From Straminergon stramineum (lineage: Eukaryota; Streptophyta; Bryopsida; Hypnales; Calliergonaceae), in the NCBI GenBank assembly GCA_963920665.1, contig OY987266.1, forward strand, positions 5,275,001 to 5,339,000: a stretch of DNA of 64,000 nucleotides, written 5' to 3'. The translations under genes were made by a program, and so were the position numbers. This document shows positions 21,764 to 33,477 of the stretch, one piece after another. Every line of letters begins with the position of its first letter. Within the stretch, counting starts at the first letter, position 1. A model generated the notes under the pieces. That model made no database searches and was not told where the DNA came from. It worked only from the letters and a program-made list of their open reading frames with translations.

Positions 21764-22131
21764 TGGGGACTTAGAACACTCTCATAATCCCATGACAAGT
21801 GTTAGTATAGCAATGGCTAGTAAGAGACTCAAAGAAAACTAGAGGCCCTCCAAAGTAGCATTGCTAAGGTACAATAAGGGGTTGGCTCTAGGGTTAGTAA
21901 AAGGAACCAATGGACCCTCATAAAACCTCTCAAAACGTGACCAGACCCAATGGGAGAAGGCACAACATCCTCTCCAAGGTCAATAGGACTAGGTGCTCAA
22001 AACTTGAGCTAACTTGAGATAAAATAACTACAAAGGAACACAAGGCTTTAGAAACAAGAAACAAGAAGACACAAAGTACAAACGGACCTCAAGACCTCTA
22101 CAACTTGCAAAAAGACTAGCACAGGAGATCA
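21764..22131 (+). repeat. Direct repeat copy 2 (about 370 bp)
   Basis: Second copy of 19,498-19,866. Between the copies lies the 1.65-kb inverted repeat arm. Confidence 0.75.
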
Positions 22132-23630
22132 AAAAACAACAAGAAGACAAACACCACCAAGGTTTTTGGCTAAACACCAAAAGTTCCAATAAGAGTGGAT
22201 CCATAGACCCAAATAGAAAATGGGGTTGGTTTGAGAGGAGAAGGGACCCTTTTTTATCGGAGGCCGGGCACCCTTCTTCTCCTCTAAGTGAAAAATTGGG
22301 AACTCTATTTCTTCGAATGGGAACTCTGAACCCTAGATCTCCTCGAGATTTTTACCTACACAAGGGCTTTGACCTCCTAGCCTCTACACTAACCGCAAGC
22401 TAAGAATCCCATTCCCAAGATGGGGACCTTGAACCCTAATCTTCATGAGATCTACGCCTATAACTAAAGTATTGACTTCCTAGCTTTTACAGTGGTCTAC
22501 TATCTAACTTTTGGAGTTTAACTTTGATTTGTAAATGGATTGGGCCATTGGCTCTAAAAGGCCATTATGAGTCTTGAAGAATCCTCTACCCCTTTTTCCT
22601 TCTCAAAAAAGCCATCAAAACCCAGAGCCAATTCTAGTCAAAAAAATGGACGAAAATCTAACTTTGGGAGGTTGCCTTTTCTAAGGAGGGTGATTGGCCA
22701 TTGTGATTCGAAAGGTCCAAGGGGGTAAGATAAGACCATCCATTGACTTCATTTCAGCTCCATGAACTCCCGAGGTGCCAATCAACTCCCCACATACATT
22801 GCCACGTTGTTTAAATTGGAGGAAACCTCCTGGTTCGGGTACTTCCTGCTATAGGAATGTTGCGAAATTTGTTGGAGTACTTTATTATCATAAAAGAAAC
22901 TATCTCGATTTTTGGTGAGATTTTACCACCCTCCGGGGAATTTTCATGAATTTCCCGTAGTGGGTTTCGGTAGTTGACCATCTGGAAAGAATATTTCTGC
23001 AAGTTAGAAAATTCTGAGACTTTTTGTGGGACCTTTTAGGGAGTCTTACAATGGCCGTGTAAGCTCATATTCTTACTTTGCACATGTAGGGATGGGGAAG
23101 ATAAATCCTTCCCTTTGCTAAATACGTAGAAAATAGGAAATCTTTTGCATATGAAGGAATCTTAGTGAATGGACTTCGCTTCCGATCCCTTGGCATGCTC
23201 CAAACCTTAGATCAACTTCTGAAGGCTATAGATTCTTCTAAAAGCCCATTTTGGTATAACAACCCTTGCAAATGCTAACAATTGGAGTTCTACGGTTTTG
23301 ATGGTGGAATGGGGAAATGGAGACCTACCTAGGGATCTCACAGGACTTTTCTAGACTCAATTCTAGCTAGATTGGGCTACTACTTGGTAGGTTTGGCTGC
23401 CATTGGGCAACTTCACTCAAACCTTCTAACTTCCACCATTTAGGATTTTAACCTATATATAGGTGGACATCTATGGCATTACTAGACCTATAATCATAAA
23501 TGAGGCCAAATACCTATTTTTGGTATGTCACAACCTACTTCGGCCTTACATTCTATTTTGGGCTTTTTACATCTAATTACCTCCTAAATTGTGAAATTTG
23601 AAACAAAACAAAACAAAACTATGAGTCCCA
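22132..23630 (+). repeat. Right part of the repeat family shared with 51.1-52.5 kb
   Basis: Aligns in the same orientation with 51,080-52,530. Shared landmarks: CTAACTTTTGGAG then TAACT (22,502 and 51,359), AAATGGATTG...CATTGGCT, GTGAGATTTTACC (22,915 and 51,775), GGGAATTT...TTTCCC, the GTAGGCTCATAT-type tract (23,060 and 51,921) and the final ATGAGTCC...AATTGGGAGCTCAC. No intact open frame. Confidence 0.65.
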
Positions 23631-26600
23631 AGTGATGAATTGGGAGCTCACACTTGGGCAATGCAAAATTTTGGACGTCTACGAAGACATTTTAAGACAT
23701 CACTTAGGACATCAGGATACATAATTTCCTGATTTGAAAAAACACTATTTTCTTATAGTTACATGTATTTGTCAAATTTTTAGTAATTTGGTTGAGGAAT
23801 TGAAGCATGAGGAATTATGTTGTTTTGATAGGATGAATGATGATTCTAGTTTATTGTCTTTAGATTGAAATTCAAATGGGAACAATTGAACTAATGATGT
23901 TTTTTCTTGAGCACAGACAATCTATGAAGGTGCAATATTTTTGTTGCATTTGGATCTAAAGAGTAGAGATCTGCTCTCACTAACCATCTATTTCAGTTGA
24001 ATGATGTGCATTATGAATTCAAGGTGGAGAACTCTGAATGACTTATCATTTTCATAGCTATTTGTTTAGGGGATGTGATAAGGGTTTTACTTTAACAAGG
24101 TTCATGAATAAGCTCATCTGAAATGAATTCATTTTGACATGTGAACCAGATGCAGACCTAAAAATCATCATGTCTATAAGTTTGCCCACTTGTGCCTCAC
24201 AATTACAGAAAGAGTAGCTTTCATATTTGCATGGTTGCAGATGTGGTTATCATTGGTGACTGTCCCTTCTTAATTTATCATCATAGACTGAGCTGCATTG
24301 CACAGCATGAAGATGTTTGATCTGCTGCCAACTAGGCCGTCCATGGTGAGAGACTTGCCATCGCATTTCGGCTATCTGCTACAGTCGGATGAGAGTATTG
24401 TCAATCTCTTTGGCACTACGAATTTGGGGTTGGATGACTTGTATGTGGCCCATTGTAGCACAAATTTGGTTAGTGTTATTGAAAGAAGCGTCAACATTCA
24501 TCACTGTTTCAAAGTGCTACTTGATTGAGCACAACATGGTCAGCACTTGAGCTCACCCTACTTCTACATGATGTTTCTTTTTCTGAATATTCAATGATTG
24601 ATGATAGACATATGCCATTCTTTTCCTTGGTTGTGTTTTTGTTCCACTAGTGGAAACCCATCTTAGAAAAAACAGTGAAAATAAGAACATGTTGATTTTT
24701 TCAATCAACTGCATTTTCAGATATAGCAGCATGACATGGTAGTAGTCAATGTAAGTATTTTATTTAGTTGAAAGTTTCTTCAGGTGAATTCTAGTTCCAC
24801 TAGTGCAAACCTTTGTTGAAACAACTATGAAATTTAAAACATGAGGATGTTGTTGCTTTCAGCTTGGTTCATTTTTGGTTAAAGAGTGGCATTGTGTTGC
24901 TTGAGTGCAGATTTGAGTAAGAGTTTTCTTGAGCCAAATGAAGGGACCTAGAACTGTGACATGCTCTAACATGACTTTTTGTCTTCAGCTCTCACTTATT
25001 CAAACTGAGTTGTGTATTTTTAACTAGATGCTTAGGTAACCTTTTCATTCGTGATAATTGCAAGGGGTACTTAGCAAGGGTTGATATCAATTCAGGGTTT
25101 GAATTAGTGATTTCCAGTTCATCTGGAGTACTTTTGGAAAGTCAAAGCTTGTGTTTGGGTTAGAGATGTATTTGGTTGTGAGAAGTTGTGGACAGAGAGT
25201 CAGTTTGAGTGAGGTTTCCAAGCTCATTTCGGCATAAATGCAGAGATAGCCTTGCTATGATCCCATTAAGCTAGAATTGAAAGTCAAGCATATCAGAAAT
25301 CAATGCAGAAAGACAACTGGAGTCATTGTACACATATGATCAATAATATTTTGTATGTCAATGTTGTGTGTCATTGATTCAGGTCATGCTCTCTAGTGCA
25401 CATTGGGGAGACACCTTGCACTCTGTGATGCAAGTCACAGTAGTATGCAGTCACTTTGGAACAAGGCAAACCCAACATATGTCAAGGTATCAGCAGTCAC
25501 CCAACTCCCTATTTTGAAGTCTATATATGGTGAAGTGTACTATTTGTGTTTCGCAATAGTTTGATTTAAACATATGCAGGAGGTGCCAATCTGACAATTG
25601 TAAGAACGCAAAGCCAAATCTTTAGGTGCGAAGCTAAATTTGTTGAGATCACGCTTTCATTACTTTCTTTTTGAATTTCTTATGCAAATTCAAATTGGAA
25701 GGTTTTTGTCAATAATATATATACATATGTTTCATAATTGAATTGACAAGCCTAATGTGTCTTTTTTGCATAAGCTATGGAATTTAAGCAACTATAATAT
25801 TTGTACACATATGTGTTGCAGGTTTCAATTTGGTTACCTCCATGTCTTCAGCAATGACTACAGGGAGTGGAAAATGAATGCTATTGAAGGCAGTGAAGAT
25901 CCTACCATTCTTAGGGAGGCAATCAGTTTATGGTTCCTCATGCAAGCAACTCAAAAGAGGTGAGTAGAAATAATTACTCTATGACCCAAAGAAATTCCCT
26001 TCTTATGTAAAAATATTTTAACATTCTATAATATTATAAAAACTATGCTAAACATTTGAAGTATCACAATGAGATGTGCTTATTTTGAAAATTTTGCAAG
26101 CTATTACATGTACCTTGACTACTACCTTCCTAAAAATAAAAATATTTGGACATCTAGTAGAGCAACCTATTTTGGGTACTTGAACCCTCTTTTTTTGGCA
26201 ACACATTCACAAGCATACTTGTCTTCTCAAAATCTATTATAACCAAATATTACTACAAATTAGTTCAATTTGTATTATTATACAATAATAAGTTCAATTT
26301 GTATTAATACATGGTAATAGAGATATAAAAAAAGTTGTGAGAAAATTATAGAAATGCTAGTCTATCATACTGACCAAAGTAGGTGTTGCAAGTTACCCAA
26401 GTGTCCACATTAAGTGCCAGTTTGTTTCAAATTGTAAGAGATTGTTGTAGGTCTGTAACCTTTTTAGACTTCTTTGCCCTAGGTGATGAAGTGGGTTATA
26501 GAAGAAGGAAAAAATTGTGGAGGTTGAAAAAATGGAGATCAATTGGAGACACATTCTTGAATGGAGCTAGCATTCTTTACAAATAGGGGATCCTCCACCT

Positions 26601-26954
26601 TCAGCATGTGCAAGTGAGTAGACTGTGGCCATGTTATGATCTAGATCTTTTTTGTAGTCCATTATCCTTCTTTTGTTGTTAATTTGTTATTGTGTAACAA
26701 AGATGCTCATGATGAAATTCTTTGTAGATGTAGGTTAAGAGTTTGGAGAAATTAGTGTACACTAGATTTAATTAAGAAGGTGAAAGAATTTCTAGAGTTT
26801 TAATGTATTGTTGAGCTGTCTTTTAGCAATAAATTCTACTCCCTAATATATGTAGTTGGTGTTTCATCCATCCAGTTTCTTATTTTCATCTAATTTGTAA
26901 TGTATAATTTTGTATTCATTGATTTATCCATAAATAAAGATATTTACCCAATTG
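23631..26954. other. Unassigned low-copy DNA with possible gene remnants
   Basis: Less repetitive than its neighbours. Open frames at 24,298-24,528 (76 codons) and 26,383-26,586 (67 codons) have no recognisable domain. One exon-like segment is listed separately. It may be a decayed gene or a non-coding transcript unit. Confidence 0.35.
25822..25959 (+). other. Orphan exon-like segment of unknown identity
   Basis: 138 nt bracketed by a good acceptor (GTGTTGCAG) and a good donor (AAGAG|GTGAGTAG). One frame is open throughout and reads FQFGYLHVFSNDYREWKMNA, continuing through GSEDPTILREA to MQATQKR. I recognise no family. No partner exon could be joined with confidence, so it could be a fragment of a captured or decayed gene. 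Confidence 0.3.
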
Positions 26955-27130
26955 CATGATGAAAGTCATCCATTTCTTCAATGGAACTCATCCAAAATTA
27001 ACCAAAAAATCATCCATTTTGTTAGATTTCATTGAAATATGTAATGTCATGAGTCCAAGTGCATGACGAAGTTCATCCAATTATTCAACGGATATCATCC
27101 AAAATTGAGCAAAAATCATCCAAAACCGGT
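26955..27130 (+). repeat. Two diverged tandem copies of an about 107-bp unit
   Basis: GCATGATGAAAGTCATCCA with CTCATCCAAAATTAACC (26,956) and GCATGACGAAGTTCATCCA with ATCATCCAAAATTGAGC (27,062) are successive copies. No coding capacity. Confidence 0.55.
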
Positions 27131-27153
27131 CCAAAATCCATCCATGTTGCTCC

Positions 27154-27278
27154 CAGTGAAGTGACTTTAGCCTGCCCTAATGTGTGCAAAAATGGGGCTA
27201 AAGAGGGTAAACTTTAGCCCCCCACAACTCATCAACTTGTGCTAAGGGGGGGCTAAAAGTGGGGCTAACGCTTCACTG
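27154..27278. mobile_element. hAT-like MITE, 125 bp
   Basis: Ends CAGTGAAGTGACTTTAGCC and GGCTAACGCTTCACTG, inverted repeats with a few mismatches, and an interior rich in GGGGCTAA and TTTAGCCCC. CAGTG...CACTG ends are typical of hAT elements. The 8 bases on either side are GTTGCTCC and GTTAGCCC, 5 of 8 identical, which would be a worn 8-bp target duplication. Confidence 0.6.
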
Positions 27279-27802
27279 GTTAGCCCCGGCTAATGCCCCG
27301 AAACCTCCCAGTCGACGAGCACGTACTTGCATCAATTCCATTGCATGCTGTAGGTGGTCTTTAATTTCCCAATCTGCCAATTTGGCAACTCGATTCCTCC
27401 TCCTGGACAAGTGGGCATCAGAATCATAACCAGAATCTGCTTCGCACTGTAGCTAAGCGAGACTACTAACTACATGAGTGAAATCAGTAAAAATCAGTAG
27501 AAATGCTTGAAAATGAAGGTATTGGCACCAGAGAAACCAAGTCCAAGAAGTCCAGAGAGCAACTGTGAGATCGATTCCATAATTCCACAATGGAATTGGG
27601 TTTACATAAAGACTCTTTAGATTAATTAATTCCTCTGGTGTGGTATCATGCAAACGTATCAATGCAATATGGCATTAGCTGCCGCCCAGGACAATTTTAT
27701 AAGTAGCGTACGTAAGTAACAACTGTAGCTTCAATAATGTGTGTACACGGATTATGCTAACCTTGAGATCGATTAGTCGGACGATTAGCCCGAATAATAA
27801 GT
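27279..27802 (-). other. 3' flank of the ERF gene
   Basis: Downstream of the minus-strand ERF stop codon, expected to contain its 3'UTR. A 69-codon minus frame (27,453-27,662) has no domain and is not called. Confidence 0.45.
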
Positions 27803-29113
27803 TTACAGCAGCGGCGGCAGCACGTTGAACTCACCGACAGCGCGCGCTTGATTCCACTGCGGCAGTCTGTCTCTCTCAATCTTGCACGCTACCGACTCTC
27901 GCATCCTGGACCGAACCTCTTCCGGTCTCTTGTTCTCTGACATGAAAATCTGCTTCGCAATGTAGCTGTGCGTGTCCACTTTCGACTTAAACTGCCTGCT
28001 ACGCATCCTTAGCAGTCGCGAAGGACGAAACTGTGGCGCTGGTGCTGCAGGTGGTGTGCAAGGTTGCGGAGGAGATGGTATTGCAGAGGGTGTTGGCGGT
28101 GGCGCTGGTGGTGTGAGTATGTAGTTGGGAGAGCCGCGGCTGGTGACAGAGGTTTTGGGTGCTGGAGGGAGCGACTGCGGATCGGTGAACGCCTTGGCGG
28201 CGCGCAAGGGGAAATTGAGAAGTGCCCGGGAGCCTCGGAGGCGAAGTGCCGCGATGTCGTAAGCCGTGGCGGCCTCCTCGGCGGTGTCGAACGTCCCCAA
28301 CCACACGCGAGCGCCTTGCTTCCCCGGGTCGCGAATCTCTGCCGCGAATTTACCCCAGGGACGTTGCCGCACGCCGCGGAAATGAGGCGCCGGCGGGGAG
28401 GGATATGAACAATGCACGGATTGCGCAGTCGAAACTTCCACCTCCAGATTGTCACCCGGGAGTACCCGCGGGTACTGCAGCAAATTGTCGCCCTCGGGAG
28501 ACATCAAGTTCTCCTCATGGAATACGCCTAGCAAGCCGTCATCGAAGTGCTGGGAGTGATGACGACCGCTCATGTACAGAACCGAATTGTCCTCCGTATT
28601 TGAGCATTTCAGCTCAATTGCAAACTCATTCTCAAACTCCAGGTTCGCTATACTCCCGTCGAACGCCTTCGCAATCTCCGCGCTCGCTGGTATCCCGTGA
28701 CTCCCGTCAGTTGCAAAACTCGTCTCAACTTCCACGTTTCTCGTCACGACGTTGGCAGCTTCGAACTCGTCGACGTCATTCATGGCCACGGCGTCACTCA
28801 ACTGCTCCAAACTGAACCCACATTGCGCAGCATCGGATTCGTCTTCGTGAATATCACTCGAAAAAGGCTCCTTCACGTGGGACTCGAGCAGATCCTGGAA
28901 CAAGTATTGATTCAAGCTTTCGAGAGCTAGCTGGCTGCGCCTTCGTGGTGAGTCCTCCCCGCAGTCGGGCATGAGCGCCCAGAAACTCGTACTCGCTAGA
29001 TCCCACGTCTCCAGGTCCACACTCGCAGGCTCTCTCAAACAGTCCCCTTCCACCATGACGTCCAAGACGACGCTGCAGTCTGCCTTCCTCTCCATGACCT
29101 CTAAATTACACAT
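27803..29113 (-). CDS. AP2/ERF-domain transcription factor, ERF subfamily
   Basis: A nuclear transcription factor of 436 residues from this start, with one AP2/ERF domain near genomic 28,205-28,384, beginning [20 protein letters not shown] and containing [19 protein letters not shown] and [12 protein letters not shown]. Ala14 and Asp19 of the domain mark the ERF (GCC-box binding) rather than the DREB class; the KFAAEIRD form resembles group IX ERFs such as ERF1/ORA59, whose members act in ethylene, jasmonate and defence responses (family knowledge; the role here is inferred). The N-terminal 240 residues are acidic and probably an activation region; after the domain lies a Pro-rich stretch (PPAPPPTP...), then a basic Arg/Lys-rich tail. 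No coding intron. The frame is open to an ATG at 29,227 (474 residues) but those extra 38 residues look untranslated; ATG 29,095 has the strongest context and is also possible. Confidence 0.88.
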   Translation of the reverse strand: MCNLEVMERKADCSVVLDVMVEGDCLREPASVDLETWDLASTSFWALMPDCGEDSPRRRSQLALESLNQYLFQDLLESHVKEPFSSDIHEDESDAAQCGFSLEQLSDAVAMNDVDEFEAANVVTRNVEVETSFATDGSHGIPASAEIAKAFDGSIANLEFENEFAIELKCSNTEDNSVLYMSGRHHSQHFDDGLLGVFHEENLMSPEGDNLLQYPRVLPGDNLEVEVSTAQSVHCSYPSPPAPHFRGVRQRPWGKFAAEIRDPGKQGARVWLGTFDTAEEAATAYDIAALRLRGSRALLNFPLRAAKAFTDPQSLPPAPKTSVTSRGSPNYILTPPAPPPTPSAIPSPPQPCTPPAAPAPQFRPSRLLRMRSRQFKSKVDTHSYIAKQIFMSENKRPEEVRSRMRESVACKIERDRLPQWNQARAVGEFNVLPPLL

Positions 29114-29640
29114 CCTAGCTTTACTGATATTATGCATATATGTGCTCACAGAATAAGTGTCGAATGAAGCTCCCTTTGCATGCATGAAATCAATGGAAAT
29201 TAGTCGAATGGAAGTTAATTGAATCATGCATATATGCGACTACATTGGTTCGATCGCTATGACGTGCGTACGTGGGCTGGAAAGTAAAATGAGAGTTTCC
29301 GATACTTCCATGGTCGATCGATTGACTTGAACGGTGTACGTCATGCTTGCGATCGAACTCTGTGCACATTTGGGGGAAATTTAGACTTTAAAGGCGCGGG
29401 AGGCAGGGGGGTATCGATCCGTGTCGCCGGAGATCACTGTCCACGGACAGAGTGGAATGTCAGGGAAACTGCTGGCTAACTAAGTGGACATTCAGCGAAA
29501 CTTTGGAATGACGACGGAATTCCCAAATTTGGAGCATGTATTACGATCTGAAGAAACGGTCTGTCTAAATTTCGAGGTGGCAGTACGTGGTGTTGTTTGG
29601 AATGAGTAGTGGTGAGAGGTATCTTAACTTACTACCTGTG
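29114..29640 (-). promoter_or_regulatory. Upstream region of the ERF gene
   Basis: Contains an RY-type CATGCATG at 29,179-29,186, palindromes CGATCG at 29,251-29,256 and 29,315-29,320, and a GACGTGCGTACGTGGG stretch at 29,261-29,276 with ACGT cores of the kind bound by bZIP proteins. These are sequence matches only. No TATA box is evident. Confidence 0.4.
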
Positions 29641-29738
29641 CTTCCTCAGTCTCAAAATAAATCCGTGGTTTCTAGTGCGAAACTGTGGAAATACCATGGA
29701 TAGAAGTACCATCAACATCTAACAGCCAGGGAGTAAGG

Positions 29739-29952
29739 TAGAAGCACCTAAAAGACGACCTAAATGCAAACGCTTGTGAACCCAAAGTAAACAAGTGGGG
29801 TTCCAAAGTACAAAGGTGGGGTTCCAAGAAGTTGTCATTCTTCCAAGAAGCAACCAATCACCCACACTTGAACCAAGTTTAGAGAGTGTTGCTTTTGGAT
29901 GTTTCCATGCCCACTTTGGTGTTAGTCTAGTTGTCGCATTTAGGTGCTTCTA
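29739..29952. mobile_element. Small terminal-inverted-repeat element, 214 bp
   Basis: TAGAAGCACCTAAA at 29,739-29,752 and its exact reverse complement at 29,939-29,952; GACCTAAATGC and GCATTTAGGTGC extend the relation. It contains GTGGGGTTCCAA twice. No clear target duplication, no coding. Confidence 0.55.
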
Positions 29953-30993
29953 TTTTACACGTAGAAATTGTGCGTTTGCTTGTGTTGCAGACCACATCGT
30001 GAAGTCATGTCGTTTGGACTAATGAGACAGTGAGACAGTGACATTGTGCTTGGAGTCAAATGAGCTTAACCCTCAAAAAGGGCGGCCCCTATGACCATGG
30101 ATAAAACCTGAAAAAACATTATGAAAAATAAAATCTAATTGCATTATATGCTCCATTTTCCCATATATTTGTGAAAAAAAATATATATAATTTTATTATT
30201 TTTAAGAGATGCAATCACATCTTCTGTAGAAATCCAGAAACTTTCAGATTCTTTCACAAAAATTTGAAATTACTGTAAATTTTCAAGAGAAAATGAAGAA
30301 ATTTCATATCAAATACAAAATATGCTTAAAATTTCTGAAATTTTAGGAATTTTCATGTATAGTAGCATAGAATACCATGGTGCTAATCAAAGTTATGTGT
30401 CATTCTAAAATTAGAAAATCACAAAACTTTGGTTATTGATCCAATGCTCAAAATCCCTCAAATTGTAATGAAATGTTGAATTATATGAATTTTTCAAAAT
30501 TTCAAAATGGAGTAGAATCTAGGCTTACCAAGCTTCAGTTCATTAGTTGAACAATTGAACTCAAATTCAAAGAAAACCATTTTCATGCCTACTCAATTCG
30601 GATCAAGAGCAAGGTAGGAGTTGTCAAAATACTCTAGGAATGCATCTTTCGTAATCCATTTTTTTACTTCTTCTATACAAAAGTCAATAATATCTCAAGG
30701 AAGGAATTTCTACCACCATACATTAGAAAATAGAAACACTATCAAAGACCTCTCTAAAAAAATTGGATGAAAAATTGCAATTTACATCCTCTATTGGTCA
30801 TTTGAAATCATCTAGAAGTCCCCTTTGAGGTATGGTTGGAGGTTCAAGGATTAACCTTCAATTGGAAAGATGAGGAGGATGTTTTATATCATTTGAATAA
30901 TCAAGCAAAGTTTGTGAGTATGGAAGGTTGAATGATTTTCATCTGCTTTTTTGTATACAACATTATTGATGCTATATCCACAATATAGAGTTA
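29953..30993. other. AT-rich DNA, no gene recognised
   Basis: A TTAACCCTCAAAAAGGGC motif at about 30,067 resembles a TTAA-element end, but I could not find its partner. Confidence 0.4.
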
Positions 30994-31903
30994 CCCCATA
31001 AAGGACCAAGGCCATTTTTCTGCAAAAAACACACTTAAAATTGCCATTTCTATAGCAAAGAATAAATAAATTTGAATTTTTTTTTTGCATATCTAACCAT
31101 AGGATCTTACACCTAACTAGCACGAGACTATGTGAAAAAAAATTCAGAAATTTTGATAGCATGAATTGCAAGACATTTGCGTTTAAAGTAAACAAACAAG
31201 TTTTTTAGCACATTCCGGGACTAGATCCTTTGACTTTGAAACTTCTTACCTTTAATTTTTTGCACTATAGAGTTTTGAGTTTTTAATATTTTGAATGGAG
31301 AGTTGAGTTGACACTCCAGGGAAAAAAATACAAAACAAATTTAAGATTTTAATCTTCAAAAAATTGTTGCATAGAGGTAGGTACAAGATAGAAGGAAAGT
31401 CAAAATTATTAATATCCCTAAGATGGAATTAAAATGTACTAATCACAATGGTGAGATTGTTCTAGCAATCAAATTAAATCACATGTACCTTTGTTCTTTA
31501 AATTGTAAAAATTGCATTCAGAAATGAATCCAACAAGCTATTTTTTCAAGAAGATACTCTAATTGCTTGAAAAACAAGATTGTCCATAACTTTCTCATAA
31601 CAAATCCAAATGGAATGAATCAAAGCTTTTTATGTAGAAAAAAATATAATCTACAAGGAAAAAAACATTTGGTTCAAATTCAAAATTTTGATTGTTTTTT
31701 TGTTGCCCCCTCTCCCTTGTTTTGAACTTATTTCAGCATAACTTTTGTTTCCAAGTGCCAAATGAAAAAAATTATATTCCCACAAAGCTAATCAATTTTT
31801 CTATCTTCATAAAAAGTTTCATAAAATCAGGACAAAAATTAAGACCATAGGTACCTGCTTGAAATCCCATTTGTCCCCTAAATAAAAAATGGTTTTTTAG
31901 GGG
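30994..31903. mobile_element. TTAA-type element, about 910 bp, relative of 54,864-55,788
   Basis: The left end reads CCCCATAAAGGACCAAGGCC (flank GTTA) and the right end on the complement is CCCCTAAAAAACC (flank TTAA 31,904-31,907). Internal landmarks CCATAGGATCTTA, AAAAATTCAGAAA and ATTGCAAGA, and the later CATAACTTTTG...TTTCCAA tract, occur in the same order in the 54.9-kb element. No coding capacity. Confidence 0.6.
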
Positions 31904-31907
31904 TTAA

Positions 31908-32883
31908 ATTCAAGACATTATTTTAGTTGTTGTTTTTATTTTATATGGGGAAATTTATCAAAAATGGTATACTATATAGTGTATTTAAATGATTTGAGTT
32001 TTTTTCTCTGAAGAACTTGATTTTGATATTCATAAAAAAATTTAAAAATTTTTGAGCAAAATAACAAAATGAAGCTTCTAAATTGCATTTTTCTATTCCA
32101 CAAGGAAATTTTGAAAATATCCTTAAAGTAAGCATCTTAGTAAAGTTTGAAGTCGAGGATCTATAGCAACATTCTAAGCACACAAATTTTCTTTATACCA
32201 TGACATTCTTCACTATAATGTCCTTCTATTCAGAATTTTTTTTAATTTCTTGAATATGATTTGTATTTGATATTAATTTTATTCATTTTTCCCTTCCAAA
32301 ATTTATGGTAATTTGAAATTTTCACCAAAATACTGAAAATATATGATACATATTAGACATGTGATTTCATCTCTGAAAAGAAAAAAAACTAACTCATGAA
32401 TAACAAAGAAATGGAAGGTGCAAAATGTCTAAATAAGGGACTTCCAAGTTTTTAGTATTTTTTTTTTAATCAAAACAAAGAGACTTTCAAGTTTGACTAC
32501 ACATGCTTTACACCCCCTAAACATGAAGCATTCAAGTCCACACAAGTACGAGTTCAGGAGAACTTTCCTTTGGTTCAATTCAGACAAATCAACAATGAAC
32601 AAATCCATCTTACCTACACTCAAATCTACAACGACTATGAAAGCCACGTGTCTCCAGGTGCTTGGTCTCGCTGTAACTTAGCTTATGAGCAAGGCACTGG
32701 ATGTCAATACTCAAGGACATGAGAGAAAATGACTGCCAGCCGGTTCTTAAGACCAGTGAGAGTAAGAATGTTAGTTAGCTTACCCTGCGTAGAGTCCATG
32801 TGTCAAGAATTGGATTATACTCATGAAAAATTGTCAAAAATCAGCACTTTCAAAATACTCTCTAAAAAAGGTTTATTAACCCC
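31908..32883. other. AT-rich DNA, no gene recognised
   Basis: Short open frames on both strands (31,941-32,183; 32,429-32,681) lack any domain. Confidence 0.4.
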
Positions 32884-32887
32884 TTAA

Positions 32888-33473
32888 CCCCTAAACGACC
32901 ACGTGTCCATTCAACGTACGCAAGAAATCTTGGGTGGGTTTCTACGAAGTCTTTTTTGGTCGGATGTTCATGAAATTTGAACACAACATGTTAACATTTA
33001 CCTCCTTTCTGAAAATCTAATTTTTTTTTATCAGGTGCCTGGATCAAAATTTATGTTGCCCTGAACTTTGCGGGCAACTCGAGCAGCTTTAGGTAGCATG
33101 TACAAAATTCTTCTTGTGACTTTGAAATTTGGCGGGTGTGTAGCTTAAATGATACAAGATGCAAATGTTGAAAAAAAATAACTATGTTTAGTGTAAGAAT
33201 CTCATTCTAGAATGAATTAAAGTTTGCAAGCTCTGTCGGGCAAGGTTGAAAAAAACTTTTTCACCTAACTTCAAATGTTATAATCTTTCAATCCGTGCAG
33301 TCAAAGTTTCTAAAAGAAATTCCACATGTTCCCAAAGAAGTCTTACAAATTTGGATGGTTGAATTTTGAAAAACAAAAACAAAAACAAAAACAAAAACAT
33401 TTTTTTCTGGCTGCCCTAAAAAGTGTCAGTTTTTGACAATTTCTGCCCCAAATGTGCCTTAGCCCTTCAGAGG
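32888..33473. mobile_element. TTAA-flanked element, 586 bp, same family as 61,524-62,085
   Basis: Flanked by TTAA at 32,884-32,887 and 33,474-33,477. Left end CCCCTAAACGACCACG; right end on the complement CCTCTGAAGGGCTAAGGCAC. Internal tracts (GGTGCCTGGATCAAAATTTATG, TGCCCTGAACTTTGCGGGCA, AATCTTTCAATCCGTGCAGTC in pieces) match the 61.5-kb element in order. A (CAAAAA)n tract lies near 33,370. No coding capacity. Confidence 0.7.
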
Positions 33474-33477
33474 TTAA

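Noticed and set aside
19498..22131. Intact LTR retrotransposon.
   Set aside because: Between the direct repeats there is no gag or pol similarity, and no primer site, polypurine tract or target duplication was found.
28064..28815. Long open frames on the plus strand (114 and 197 codons) opposite the ERF gene.
   Set aside because: They are antisense to a conserved, GC-rich coding region and show no domain; such antisense frames are expected from codon bias.
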